A stretch of 13,280 bases of DNA, from NCBI GenBank assembly GCA_004555425.1, contig SFID01000067.1:1-13280 (forward strand), given 5' to 3'. Positions 1 through 6,835 of the stretch are shown here, in pieces; the first letter of the stretch is position 1, and the number at the start of each line of letters is the position of its first letter. The stretch comes from Bacteroidales bacterium (GTDB taxonomy: Bacteria; Bacteroidota; Bacteroidia; Bacteroidales; Bacteroidaceae). A program made the translations under genes and the position numbers. A model generated the notes under the pieces. The model was given only the letters and a program-made list of their open reading frames with translations. It was not told the DNA's origin and searched no databases.

Positions 1-131
1 GCGGTACATTGCTTTTTCTATGAGAACAAACACCTTACTCACACCAAGCAAGGCGCGGTACATTTCTCACCTCGGCCATACGCCCAATACCGCTGAGCCG
101 CACATTGCTAGTGGACGTGCGGCAAATTGCC
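1..131. repeat. Cluster of copies of an intergenic palindromic repeat
   Basis: This gene-free stretch holds three related pieces. Bases 1-27 match 943-969 at 25 of 27 positions, sharing the core GCGGTACATTGC, a T-rich stretch and ATGAGAAC. Bases 55-64 repeat the core GCGGTACATT. Bases 97-123 form a 7-bp hairpin (GCCGCAC / GTGCGGC) followed by a diverged GCAAATTGCC tail. The same core recurs near 4741 and, more diverged, near 6816. The first copy may begin outside the window. I see no coding potential; the short frames here lack any protein-like features. I infer a dispersed, REP-like extragenic family. No transposase that could mobilise it lies in the window. Confidence 0.55.
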
Positions 132-186
132 TTTCTTCTTAGAACGAGTTCCCTTTCGATGCTGGCCCAGCGCGGCCCCATAAACG

Positions 187-228
187 CAAATAGTCCTCTG
201 CGACGTGTATGTCGGAGAGGACTATTTG
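187..228. terminator. Strong 18-bp hairpin downstream of rpmH
   Basis: CAAATAGTCCTCTGCGAC (187-204) pairs with 211-228 at 17 of 18 positions, with the 6-base loop GTGTAT. It lies about 150 bases past the rpmH stop on the minus strand, so it could end that transcript or one entering from the left. Neither side has a clean T run, so intrinsic termination is an inference from hairpin strength and position only. Confidence 0.4.
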
Positions 229-374
229 TATGGCGTGTGTTGAGGGAAACGTTCCGCATCTTCACAACATCCTGCACGCTGTCCGCAAACGAATGTGCGG
301 AATACTGGCGGGCTTCACAGCCACAGAGAAACGGCAGGAAAGGATGGGCTTGTGGTAATCAAGCGCGCGGCTGA

Positions 375-533
375 TTACTTCTTGCCATGAACTTCGTCGG
401 AAACGGTTAACTTCTTACGACCCTTAGCGCGGCGGGCAGCCAATACGCGGCGGCCGTTTGCGGTCTGCATACGCTGACGGAAACCATGCTTGTTGTTTCT
501 CTTTCTGTTGTGAGGTTGGAATGTTCTTTTCAT
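375..533 (-). CDS. rpmH: 50S ribosomal protein L34
   Basis: This gene encodes a 52-residue basic protein, a structural component of the large ribosomal subunit that binds 23S rRNA. The translation starts MKRTFQPHNRKRNNKHGF and contains the family hallmarks RTFQP near the N-terminus, KHGFRQRM (residues 15-22), NGRRVLAARRAKGR (26-39) and KKLTVSDE. Length and the VSDE-containing tail match Bacteroidota L34. The ATG at 531-533 is the only sensible start, and the stop is TAA. A Bacteroidetes-type promoter lies about 80-115 bases upstream, leaving a leader of roughly 75 bases. No rnpA follows downstream on this strand, so it appears to be a single-gene unit here. A 7-bp inverted repeat (355-361 / 372-378) overlaps the stop codon. 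Confidence 0.97.
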   Translation of the reverse strand: MKRTFQPHNRKRNNKHGFRQRMQTANGRRVLAARRAKGRKKLTVSDEVHGKK

Positions 534-614
534 TGTCTTCTATGCTGTTTTATTATTTATTTTCGGGATAGCGATAAGCCCACAAAGCACAAGGGCCTAT
601 GGGTTTTCGGCCTG

Positions 615-647
615 CAAAGTTAGAAATTATTTTTATAACTCCCAAAA
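615..647 (-). promoter_or_regulatory. Bacteroidetes-type promoter of rpmH
   Basis: On the minus strand, TTTTG (643-647) and TAACTTTG (615-622) are separated by 20 bases. This matches the Bacteroidetes primary sigma factor consensus of TTTG at -33 and TAnnTTTG at -7. Transcription should begin about 5 bases after the -7 box, giving an untranslated leader of about 75 bases before rpmH. Confidence 0.8.
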
Positions 648-852
648 TTCTCTGGTAATTATTTCAAAAATAGCGCTCTGGGAGGGCGTGAAAGGGTGTG
701 GGAGTCCCTGAAAAGCTCCAAGAGCCACCCCCAATGATTCTAATCCCTCCAATTTATACTCCCTACCCCTTTCGAGCTCCTTCCAAGTCTCCCAAAAGCC
801 AAATGTCACATCAAAATTCGGCCAAATGCCACAGACGCCCCTCAGCAGATAT
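648..852. other. Gene-free stretch with GGGAG/CTCCC-rich low complexity
   Basis: Between the rpmH promoter and the large palindrome there is no convincing gene. The sequence is rich in CTCCC/GGGAG words, such as gggagggcg, gtgggagtccc, actccctacccc and gtctccc. A 77-codon minus-strand frame crosses it, but it has no family features and its composition follows these repeated words. Nothing else is recognised. Confidence 0.4.
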
Positions 853-954
853 GCAATGTACCGCACGTTGCTCGCGCAACGTGTGGCTCAGTGGAATCTA
901 TTAGTGCCATTTTCACTGGGCCACACACTTTGCGAGCAACGTGCGGTACATTGC
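853..954. repeat. Long imperfect palindrome (about 41-bp arms) between trpS and rpmH
   Basis: Bases 853-875 and 932-954 are a perfect 23-bp inverted repeat beginning GCAATGTACCGCACGTTG. After a 5-base mismatch bulge the pairing resumes with GTGTGGC (881-887) against GCCACAC (920-926), then CAGTG (889-893) against CACTG (914-918), leaving a 20-base loop. The right arm continues into an AT-rich tail (955-969) shared with bases 13-27. It starts 23 bases past the trpS stop, so its transcript could act as the trpS terminator. It belongs to the GTGCGGTACATT family. Confidence 0.8.
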
Positions 955-976
955 GTTTTCAATGAGAACGCTCGCG

Positions 977-2110
977 TTACTTCTGCGAATAGCGTTTGGC
1001 TTGCTCGGCGATGAGTTCCTCGTCCTCGAAGTAGTCAATGCGCATGGCGTGGCGCACCTCGGCCAAGGTCTGCGCGCCTACGCGGCGTGCTTCCTCGGTG
1101 CCGCGCTTGAGGATTTCGTAGACGGCGGGAATATTCTGCTCGTACTCCTTGCGGCGCTGGCGGATGGGTTCGAGGCGGTCGTTGAGCACGTTGAGGAGGA
1201 ACTTCTTGCACGTGCCGTCGCCCAGGCCGCCGCGCTGGTAGTGGGCCTTCATTTCATCCAGATTCTTGTAGTCGGGCAGGAACTTCTCGAAATCGCTGTC
1301 CTGGCAGAAGGCATCGAGATAGACGAATACGGTGTTCTGGTATTCGTGTTCCTCGCCCTCGGCATCGGTATAAACGCCGCTGAGGTGGCCGGGGTCTTCA
1401 ACATTCAGGTGGAGCGGGTCGGTAAACATGCTGTTGACCTTCTTCTTCAGTTCCTTGGGCGTGTCGGACAGGTAGATGCAGTTGCCCAGCGACTTGGACA
1501 TCTTCGCCTTGCCGTCCGTGCCGGGCAGGCGGAGGCAGGCGCTGTTGTCGGGCAGCATAATCTGGGGCTCCACGAGGGTTTCGCCGTAGATATGATTGAA
1601 GCGGCGTACAATTTCGTTGGTGAGTTCGAGCATAGGCTTCTGGTCTTCGCCCACGGGCACGGTCGTTGCCTTGAACAGGGTGATATCGGCGGCCTGCGAG
1701 ATGGGATAGCAGAAGAAGCCAGTGGGCGTGCCGCCTTCAAACTTGCGCATTTCCAACTCGGTCTTGACGGTTGGGTTGCGCTGGAGGCGCTGCACGCTGA
1801 CGAGGTTGAGATAGTAGAAGGCCAGTTCCGTGAGTTCGGGCACGGCACTCTGAATGAAGATGTGCGTCTTCTCGGGATCAAGACCAGCCGAGAGGTAGTC
1901 GAGGGCCACCTCTATGACGTTCTGACGAATCTTCTCGGGATTGTCAGCGTTGTCCGTGAGTGCCTGGGCATCGGCAATCATCACGAAAATCTTGTCGAAC
2001 TCGCCCGAGTTCTGCAATTCCACACGGCGGCGGAGCGAGCCTACGTAGTGGCCGATATGCAGTCGGCCAGTGGGACGGTCGCCTGTCAATATGATTTTCT
2101 CTTTACTCAT
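977..2110 (-). CDS. trpS: Tryptophanyl-tRNA synthetase
   Basis: This is a cytosolic class I aminoacyl-tRNA synthetase that charges tRNA-Trp with tryptophan using ATP. The 377-residue product carries the class I signature TGRLHIGH at residues 14-21 and the KMSKS loop (KAKMSKSLGN) at 201-210. Other features are GEDQKP near 154, which in the family lies at the tryptophan/tRNA-binding core, and FCYPISQAADI near 133. Length and motif order are normal, so it looks intact. The ATG at 2108-2110 follows a clear promoter with a leader of about 33 bases; no purine-rich ribosome binding site is obvious, which is usual in Bacteroidota. The stop is TAA. A large palindrome begins 23 bases downstream. A 404-codon open frame runs antisense to it and is a codon-usage shadow. 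Confidence 0.98.
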   Translation of the reverse strand: MSKEKIILTGDRPTGRLHIGHYVGSLRRRVELQNSGEFDKIFVMIADAQALTDNADNPEKIRQNVIEVALDYLSAGLDPEKTHIFIQSAVPELTELAFYYLNLVSVQRLQRNPTVKTELEMRKFEGGTPTGFFCYPISQAADITLFKATTVPVGEDQKPMLELTNEIVRRFNHIYGETLVEPQIMLPDNSACLRLPGTDGKAKMSKSLGNCIYLSDTPKELKKKVNSMFTDPLHLNVEDPGHLSGVYTDAEGEEHEYQNTVFVYLDAFCQDSDFEKFLPDYKNLDEMKAHYQRGGLGDGTCKKFLLNVLNDRLEPIRQRRKEYEQNIPAVYEILKRGTEEARRVGAQTLAEVRHAMRIDYFEDEELIAEQAKRYSQK

Positions 2111-2146
2111 GGTGTTTATACAATTTCAAAGGTTTTTTGCGGTTTG

Positions 2147-2178
2147 CAAAGGTAGGATTATTCAACGGGGGAACAAAA
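2147..2178 (-). promoter_or_regulatory. Bacteroidetes-type promoter of trpS
   Basis: On the minus strand, TTTTG (2174-2178) and TACCTTTG (2147-2154) are separated by exactly 19 bases, a full match to the TTTG / TAnnTTTG consensus. Transcription would start near 2141, leaving about 30-35 untranslated bases. It separates trpS from the SGNH gene upstream, so trpS is probably transcribed independently. A second TTTG (in AACCTTTGAAATTG, about 2125-2135) lies inside the leader and has no good -33 partner. Confidence 0.82.
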
Positions 2179-2225
2179 TTTCCTTTCGTTTTTTTGGGCG
2201 TCAGCACCTTGGCACAGCACTAGGA

Positions 2226-3146
2226 TTATTCCATACCAAGGAGGCAGTGCAACTTGTTCGACAACCTGCGCGCCCCGTCTATGTTGAGATGGTCGGCATC
2301 GAAGAAATCGGCTGCCGTGAAGTCGGCATCGGCGCGGAAATCCACGTAGTGCACCGCGGGATGACGGTGGAGGAAATGCCGCAGACGCCGTTGCATATCC
2401 TCCTCTTGGGCGGGCAGGATGGCAGCGCGATAGGAGGGACGCAAGGGCGTGGAGATTAACCACAGACGCACGTGGTGGGCATGACAGAAAGCGGCAATGC
2501 TTTCCAGATGTGCCATTTGCCGCGGGGCGGACGAGAAGTCTTCGTAGCGGTTACGCTGAGCGGCCTTTGCACCTTCGTCCCAGTCGGGGCTGCGACGCTC
2601 AATGCGATATTCCAGGCCCTGTCCCGTTTCGCTCCACTCCATCTGCGGCGGTTGCCACAGGCTCTTGAGCTTCTCGCAAAAAGGCTTGAAGGCCGTCAGT
2701 TCCCAATCATAAACACTGCCACGTGCGTGAATGTCGCAGTCCATATAGAGGCGGTAGCGGTTGGCCCAATACCAGTCTGCGCCGTCCTCAAGATGCTCGT
2801 AGAGCGTGAAGTCGGAGATGGGGAGGACGACCGTGCGGAGGCTGTCGAAGGGATAATGGTGGAGGAGGTAGTCGTCGTACTGGAGCGTTTGGGAAATCTG
2901 GGCCGCGGAGAATGCGTGCGCGCCGAGCCGCTCGGGGCAGAGGCCATAGTAGGTGTGCGAACTGCCCAGAATGAGCACGCGAACCTTGCGGCTGTGGCGG
3001 AGGAGGTAGGCGTGTTTGTGCTTGGAGGGATTGGGCAACGAGCGCACGTAAACCTCGCCCATCGCCAAGGGCAACAAGAGAAGCAGGGCGAAGAGCGGAA
3101 TGCGCCACCGCGGAGGCAAGCTGAGGGAGATCGGGAAGGGATTCAT
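2226..3146 (-). CDS. SGNH/GDSL-like envelope protein, partner of the MBOAT acyltransferase
   Basis: The 306-residue product has an N-terminal hydrophobic segment (about 17-30: PLFALLLLLPLAMG), predicting a membrane anchor with the remainder in the periplasm. GSSHTYYG at residues 61-68 resembles the SGNH block I serine motif. DADHLNIDGA (283-292) resembles block V with the Asp-x-x-His pair, and LISTPLRPSY lies near 230-239. This architecture matches AlgJ/AlgX/DltD-type partners that work with MBOAT proteins to put acetyl or similar groups on extracellular glycans. The glycan target is unknown. The frame is open further upstream to 3335, but that part overlaps the MBOAT gene. I chose the ATG at 3144-3146, 35 bases after the MBOAT stop and just before the hydrophobic segment. 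The two genes are probably one transcript. The stop is TAA. Confidence 0.8.
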   Translation of the reverse strand: MNPFPISLSLPPRWRIPLFALLLLLPLAMGEVYVRSLPNPSKHKHAYLLRHSRKVRVLILGSSHTYYGLCPERLGAHAFSAAQISQTLQYDDYLLHHYPFDSLRTVVLPISDFTLYEHLEDGADWYWANRYRLYMDCDIHARGSVYDWELTAFKPFCEKLKSLWQPPQMEWSETGQGLEYRIERRSPDWDEGAKAAQRNRYEDFSSAPRQMAHLESIAAFCHAHHVRLWLISTPLRPSYRAAILPAQEEDMQRRLRHFLHRHPAVHYVDFRADADFTAADFFDADHLNIDGARRLSNKLHCLLGME

Positions 3147-3181
3147 CGCTGCAAGATGCTTAGAATTGGGAATCAGGATGC

Positions 3182-4627
3182 TCAGAACTGGAAATATATA
3201 AACGCCGACTGCGCCCCGCCCCAGTAGGCCACGGCAAAGAGAAGGGCGTAGTAGATGGCCCATCGCACTGCGCGATACCGCAACGGGCCAACCGTAGGAA
3301 GGTCCAGAGCGTGGGCACGATGGCGCGTAAACCACTCCACCCCGACGACAAAAATCACAGGATATAGTGTAGAGAGCCCACCGTAGGGGGTATGGAGATG
3401 GAGGTCGGTAATCATGCGGCCCAAATGGCTGAAAGCGGACGTCAGGCTTTCGGAACGGAAGAATACCCAGCCGATGCAGACGAGGGCGAAGGTGCCAGTC
3501 ATACGCGCCAACCGAATCGCGGCTTCCACCACGCCCTGCCGACCTTGCGCCACAGCCTCCGCAGTTGTGTCACGGGCGGAACGGCGAAGGATATGGGGCA
3601 CGAAGCAACAGGCGTGGAATACGCCCCAAGCCACAAAGGTCCAAGCCGCACCATGCCACAAACCGCTGAGTGCGAAGACGACAAAGGTATTGCGCATCTG
3701 CCGCAAACGGCTACAACGCGAGCCGCCCAGAGGAAAGTAGACGTACTCGCGAAACCATTGCATCAGCGAGATGTGCCAGCGTCGCCAGAAGGTGGGTATG
3801 TCGGTGGCGAAATAGGGAAGGGCGAAGTTGCGCGAGAGGCGAATGCCGAAGAGGCGTGCCGTGCCAACGGCAATGTCGGAATAGCCCGAGAAGTCGCCGT
3901 AAATCTGGAAGGCGAAGAGCACGGTGCCCATGACGAGGTCGGTGCCATCGCTCTGCGGATTGGCATAGATGGCCTGTACGAAGGGAGCCACGCGGTCGGC
4001 CAGCAGCATCTTCTTGACGAAGCCCCACAGCACAAGGCGCAGGCCATCGACAACCTGGGCATAGCCCACGCTGCGCGGTGCCTGCATCTGCGGCAGAAGG
4101 TGCTGTGCCTTTTCTATCGGGCCTGCCACCAACTGCGGAAAGAAGCTGACAAAGGCGGCGAAGGCCACGGCATCGCGACAGGCGGGGATGCGGTGGCGAT
4201 ACACATCAATGACGTAGCTCAGAATCTGGAAGGTATAGAAACTGATACCCACGGGCAGGATGATGCGGAGCGTGGGGAGGTCGGCCCGCAAACCGAAAGC
4301 ACCCAAGAGACGAGCCAGATTTTCGGCAAAGAATCCGTAATACTTGAACCAACCGAGCACACCGATGCACACCACCACCGTGGCAACGCACACAGCCCGC
4401 TCGCGCTGCGGCTGCCTACGCGCCCCGCACATCAAGCGACCGCCCGCGAATCCCACGGCGGTCATTCCAAGGATAAGGGCCAAGAAGCGCACGTCCCACC
4501 AAGCGTAAAATACGTAGCTTGCCAGGACCAACAGCGCATTCTGCCACGCCAAACGCCGCGCGGCCAGCCAATAGAGCAGCAGCACGCACGGCAAGAAAAT
4601 TAGAAATGCGTAGGAATTGAACAGCAC
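3182..4627 (-). CDS. MBOAT-family O-acyltransferase (AlgI-like)
   Basis: This is a 481-residue polytopic inner-membrane protein of the membrane-bound O-acyltransferase family. In characterised relatives such as AlgI, the MBOAT moves an acyl group across the membrane for transfer to an exported polysaccharide or teichoic acid. Family features in order are the N-terminal FNSYAFLIFLP, several hydrophobic helices, ILPVGISFYTFQ (123-134), FFPQLVAGPI (162-171), DFSGYSDIA (245-253), FWRRWHISL (280-288, conserved His 285) and SGLWHGAAW (321-329, with the presumed catalytic His 325). The C-terminus ends in a further hydrophobic helix. The start is GTG at 4625-4627: family members begin M-L-F-N-S and no in-frame ATG fits. 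The stop is TGA. The SGNH partner follows after 35 bases, supporting a two-gene acylation unit. Substrate cannot be told from sequence. Confidence 0.92.
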   Translation of the reverse strand: MLFNSYAFLIFLPCVLLLYWLAARRLAWQNALLVLASYVFYAWWDVRFLALILGMTAVGFAGGRLMCGARRQPQRERAVCVATVVVCIGVLGWFKYYGFFAENLARLLGAFGLRADLPTLRIILPVGISFYTFQILSYVIDVYRHRIPACRDAVAFAAFVSFFPQLVAGPIEKAQHLLPQMQAPRSVGYAQVVDGLRLVLWGFVKKMLLADRVAPFVQAIYANPQSDGTDLVMGTVLFAFQIYGDFSGYSDIAVGTARLFGIRLSRNFALPYFATDIPTFWRRWHISLMQWFREYVYFPLGGSRCSRLRQMRNTFVVFALSGLWHGAAWTFVAWGVFHACCFVPHILRRSARDTTAEAVAQGRQGVVEAAIRLARMTGTFALVCIGWVFFRSESLTSAFSHLGRMITDLHLHTPYGGLSTLYPVIFVVGVEWFTRHRAHALDLPTVGPLRYRAVRWAIYYALLFAVAYWGGAQSAFIYFQF

Positions 4628-4717
4628 TTGGAGGGGAGTTAGCTAGGCGTTAGAAGTGGTTGGGAAACCACACAATTGAAATCTAAATAACAGGCACGCG
4701 TAGTGCTAGAAGTTTTT

Positions 4718-4797
4718 GTAACTACTCAGGTCGTTGCAAGGTGCGGTACATTTCTTTCCAGTGCAATTTGCAATTAAAAAACCACCTGAGTAGTTAC
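4718..4797. repeat. 14-bp inverted repeat enclosing a copy of the GTGCGGTACATT family
   Basis: GTAACTACTCAGGT (4718-4731) is perfectly inverted at 4784-4797. The enclosed 52 bases contain GTGCGGTACATTTC (4741-4754), the core of the dispersed palindromic family. The right arm ends two bases before the MATE stop codon, so on the minus strand this forms a long hairpin directly after that gene and may serve as its terminator. There is no convincing T run after the hairpin. Confidence 0.65.
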
Positions 4798-4798
4798 C

Positions 4799-6136
4799 TT
4801 AGAGTCGCATCTGCTGCCATCGCCCCGAGGCAAAATAGAGGCCGCTGAGGGCGAGCGTGGTCAGGCTGTAGATATGCTCGCTCAGCCAGCACAGGGGCAG
4901 CGACACGTGGCCAGGCATGATGGCCAGCAGCACGTAGAGCATATAGCCCGCCATGGCGATGAGGCCGATATGAAACGCCTTGCGCGTATTGCCCGAGCCC
5001 ATCACGCCCGAGAGGAGGATGTGCCCAGGAACGGTCAGCAGGTAGGACGTGAGGAGCACGTAGAGCGAGGCCCGGCCTGCCGCGATACAGTCGGCATTGG
5101 GCGTGTAGATGCGCAACACAACATCGGGGAAGAGGGCCGCAAAGAGCAGCATCGGCACGACAAGGCAGTAGGCCATCGTGATGGTGCGGCGCAGCACCAA
5201 GGGAACGGCATCAAGCGCACCGCGACCGATGAGGTTGCTGGTGAGCGTACTGGTCGTGGCGGCCAGCGCACTGATGGCGATGAAGAAGATGGAGGAGACG
5301 TTGCGCACGATGTTCGTCACGGCCAACTCGAACACGCCCAACTGCTCAACGGCCAGGAAGAAGACGAACCAAGTGGCGAAACTCAGCGCATTGTGCACCA
5401 TCGTCCAAACGGACAGGTTGAGAATGCGGCGAAACGTGGCAAGGCGCAAGGCTGGCACGTGGTTGAGCGCGTAGCGTGCGTAGTCGGTATGGCGCACCGT
5501 ATAATATATATAGTAGAGCATGGACAGGCCCTCGCACACCACCGTGGCAAGCGCAGCACCTGCAATGCCCATGCGCGGGAAACCGCAATGGCCGAAGATA
5601 AGCAAATAGTTGAACACCACGTTGCTGACCACCATCAGCAGGGAATTAAACGTGAGCATCTTCGTGCGCGTGGTAGCCACATAGTAAGCGCGAAAGAGCA
5701 CAGCCACATAGGCAAAGAAGAAGCCCGGCAACCGCCAATGCAGGTACTGGCAACAGGCATCCACAAGGGCCGCCGACTCCACCCAAAGGGGCAGCACCCT
5801 GGCCGCAAAGAAATAGATGCAGCCCGTCAGAACTAGCGCGAAAAGGAGCAGGATGACCAGCGTATGATAGAAGATGCGGCCCACCTCCTCGTGACGCTCC
5901 TCGCCATTGCAGCGGCCCATGAGTATCTGCGTACCCGTGGCCAATCCCATGCCGAGCATAAACACGGCCGTATAAAACAAACCGCCGAGAGCAGATGCCC
6001 CCAGCGCTATTTCACCATCCTCGTAGCGACCAAGAAAAGCCGTATCCGTCATCCCCAGCAACTGATTCATCAGCACACTGACAAGGATGGGATAAGCCAA
6101 TTTCCAAATATGTCCGTAGGAGATATTATTCGTCAT
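4799..6136 (-). CDS. MATE-family multidrug/metabolite exporter
   Basis: This is a 445-residue inner-membrane protein of the MATE family, which exports organic cations or metabolites using a sodium or proton gradient. About twelve hydrophobic segments are visible. The N-terminal half contains the typical IWKLAYPILVSVLMNQLLGMTDTAFLGR (in two overlapping blocks, about residues 9-36), followed by GASALGGLFYTAVFMLGMGLATGTQ. The second half repeats the pattern from about residue 230. The open frame extends 17 codons upstream, but the ATG at 6134-6136 is preferred: it places the first helix at the usual distance and lies just after a promoter -7 box, which would run into any earlier start. That implies a leaderless or nearly leaderless mRNA. 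The stop is TAA. Substrate is unknown. It is divergent from the glutaredoxin-like gene. Confidence 0.92.
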   Translation of the reverse strand: MTNNISYGHIWKLAYPILVSVLMNQLLGMTDTAFLGRYEDGEIALGASALGGLFYTAVFMLGMGLATGTQILMGRCNGEERHEEVGRIFYHTLVILLLFALVLTGCIYFFAARVLPLWVESAALVDACCQYLHWRLPGFFFAYVAVLFRAYYVATTRTKMLTFNSLLMVVSNVVFNYLLIFGHCGFPRMGIAGAALATVVCEGLSMLYYIYYTVRHTDYARYALNHVPALRLATFRRILNLSVWTMVHNALSFATWFVFFLAVEQLGVFELAVTNIVRNVSSIFFIAISALAATTSTLTSNLIGRGALDAVPLVLRRTITMAYCLVVPMLLFAALFPDVVLRIYTPNADCIAAGRASLYVLLTSYLLTVPGHILLSGVMGSGNTRKAFHIGLIAMAGYMLYVLLAIMPGHVSLPLCWLSEHIYSLTTLALSGLYFASGRWQQMRL

Positions 6137-6142
6137 TGGCTG

Positions 6143-6150
6143 CAAAGGTA
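6143..6150 (-). promoter_or_regulatory. Promoter -7 box directly in front of the MATE gene
   Basis: TACCTTTG on the minus strand is a perfect TAnnTTTG box, identical to that of trpS. Only six bases (CAGCCA) separate it from the ATG, so transcription should start at or within a base or two of the start codon. No TTTG lies 19-21 bases upstream, so the promoter is incomplete by consensus. Confidence 0.5.
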
Positions 6151-6207
6151 CAAATAAGTGGTGGTTGAGAGGCGGCCCAACCAGCATTTTATGGCCAGTT
6201 CCTATTT

Positions 6208-6272
6208 CATGGTAGGGTCATGGTAGGGTCTATAAGGAGTAGCCCACCAATCCTATAAGGTGTACCCCTACC
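6208..6272. repeat. Direct and inverted repeats in the divergent MATE/glutaredoxin-like spacer
   Basis: CATGGTAGGGT occurs twice in tandem (6208-6218, 6219-6229). TATAAGG(A/T)GTA occurs twice (6231-6241, 6254-6264). GGTAGGG is inverted as CCCTACC at 6266-6272. The cluster sits between two divergent genes, where a shared operator would be expected, but there is no regulator gene nearby and the function is unknown. Confidence 0.45.
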
Positions 6273-6421
6273 AAAAAATAAAATTCAACAAACAACATTT
6301 TTTCAGAAAACAAACACAGGACGGACAAACAAAAAGCAGTACCTTCGTCACGTAAACCCTATTCTCTCCGTCCAAAAGCGAGAACGACCCACAAATGTTC
6401 AACCCTAAAACAATAAAAACC

Positions 6422-6715
6422 ATGATTACAGTTTACGTAATGGCATCCTGCCCCGACTGCGCACAAGTAAAAGTGCAACTCAAAGACGACCCGCGCTTCC
6501 AACTCATTGACATAGGCGAGCAAGCCCGCAATCTCAAAGCCTTCCTCCAACTGCGCGACCAGCATCCCGCCTTTGACCCCGTAAAGGCCCGCGGCAACAT
6601 AGGCATCCCCTGCTTCGTCATGGAAGACGGCAGCATCACCTTTAAACTAGACCGCGTCCGCCTAGAAGAAGCCCCCGACGGAGCCGCCTGCAGCCTAGAC
6701 GGCAAAGGCTGCTAA
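6422..6715 (+). CDS. Small glutaredoxin-related thioredoxin-fold protein
   Basis: The product is a 97-residue cytosolic protein with a thioredoxin-fold layout. A beta strand (MITVYVMAS) leads into the redox motif CPDC at residues 10-13, and the cis-proline motif GIPCF lies at 61-65. It is probably a thiol-disulphide oxidoreductase or glutaredoxin-related electron carrier. Bacteroidota generally lack glutathione, so a thioredoxin-reductase-type partner is more likely; that is inference. Two extra cysteines lie in the C-terminal tail (CSLDGKGC, residues 90 and 97), which could be a second redox pair. The frame is open to an ATG at 6395. I prefer the ATG at 6422 because the first beta strand begins there. 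A terminator hairpin follows about 80 bases after the TAA stop, so it appears to be a single-gene unit. Confidence 0.82.
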   Translation: MITVYVMASCPDCAQVKVQLKDDPRFQLIDIGEQARNLKAFLQLRDQHPAFDPVKARGNIGIPCFVMEDGSITFKLDRVRLEEAPDGAACSLDGKGC

Positions 6716-6793
6716 GCCCAAAAGCCCGCAGAGATTTTTTTGAATAAGCAGACTCATTGTAAGGTGACGCAGCGCACCACAACTCGTTCGTAG

Positions 6794-6835
6794 CGTACCA
6801 CAACTTGCTCGCAAGGTGTGGTACGATATTTTTTT
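6794..6835 (+). terminator. Intrinsic terminator made of a palindromic repeat copy
   Basis: CGTACCACAACTTGC (6794-6808) pairs with 6811-6825 at 14 of 15 positions across a 2-base loop, followed by ATA and then a seven-base T run (6829-6835). This is a textbook intrinsic terminator for the glutaredoxin-like gene. Its right arm, GTGTGGTAC, and its tail, TTTTCAAT..GAG, are diverged versions of the repeat family at 943-969. A partial second copy of the left arm (CGCACCACAACT) lies just upstream at about 6772-6783. Confidence 0.8.

Noticed and set aside
633..866. 77-codon minus-strand frame upstream of rpmH
   Set aside because: It crosses the rpmH promoter's -33 element and GGGAG-rich low-complexity sequence; there is no recognisable family and it ends in a repeat copy.
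941..2155. 404-codon plus-strand open frame opposite trpS
   Set aside because: It is fully antisense to an intact trpS with HIGH and KMSKS motifs; its protein is Val/Leu/Ala/Gly low-information sequence without motifs. It arises from codon use on the opposite strand.
2472..3227. 251-codon plus-strand open frame opposite the SGNH gene
   Set aside because: Antisense to a gene with recognisable family motifs, and no motif or start context of its own.
3147..3335. 63-codon N-terminal extension of the SGNH gene
   Set aside because: It overlaps the 3' end of the MBOAT gene, looks unlike a signal segment, and the internal ATG at 3146 directly precedes the membrane anchor.
3392..4603. 403-codon plus-strand open frame opposite the MBOAT gene
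   Set aside because: His/Glu/Arg-rich shadow of a membrane protein on the other strand; no family features.
4718..4797. Phase-variable invertible promoter
   Set aside because: The inverted repeats enclose only 52 bases with no TAnnTTTG promoter, lie at the 3' end of a gene, and no invertase is present nearby.
4874..5836. 320-codon plus-strand open frame opposite the MATE gene
   Set aside because: Same kind of antisense shadow; His/Arg/Glu-rich composition mirrors hydrophobic codons of the real gene.
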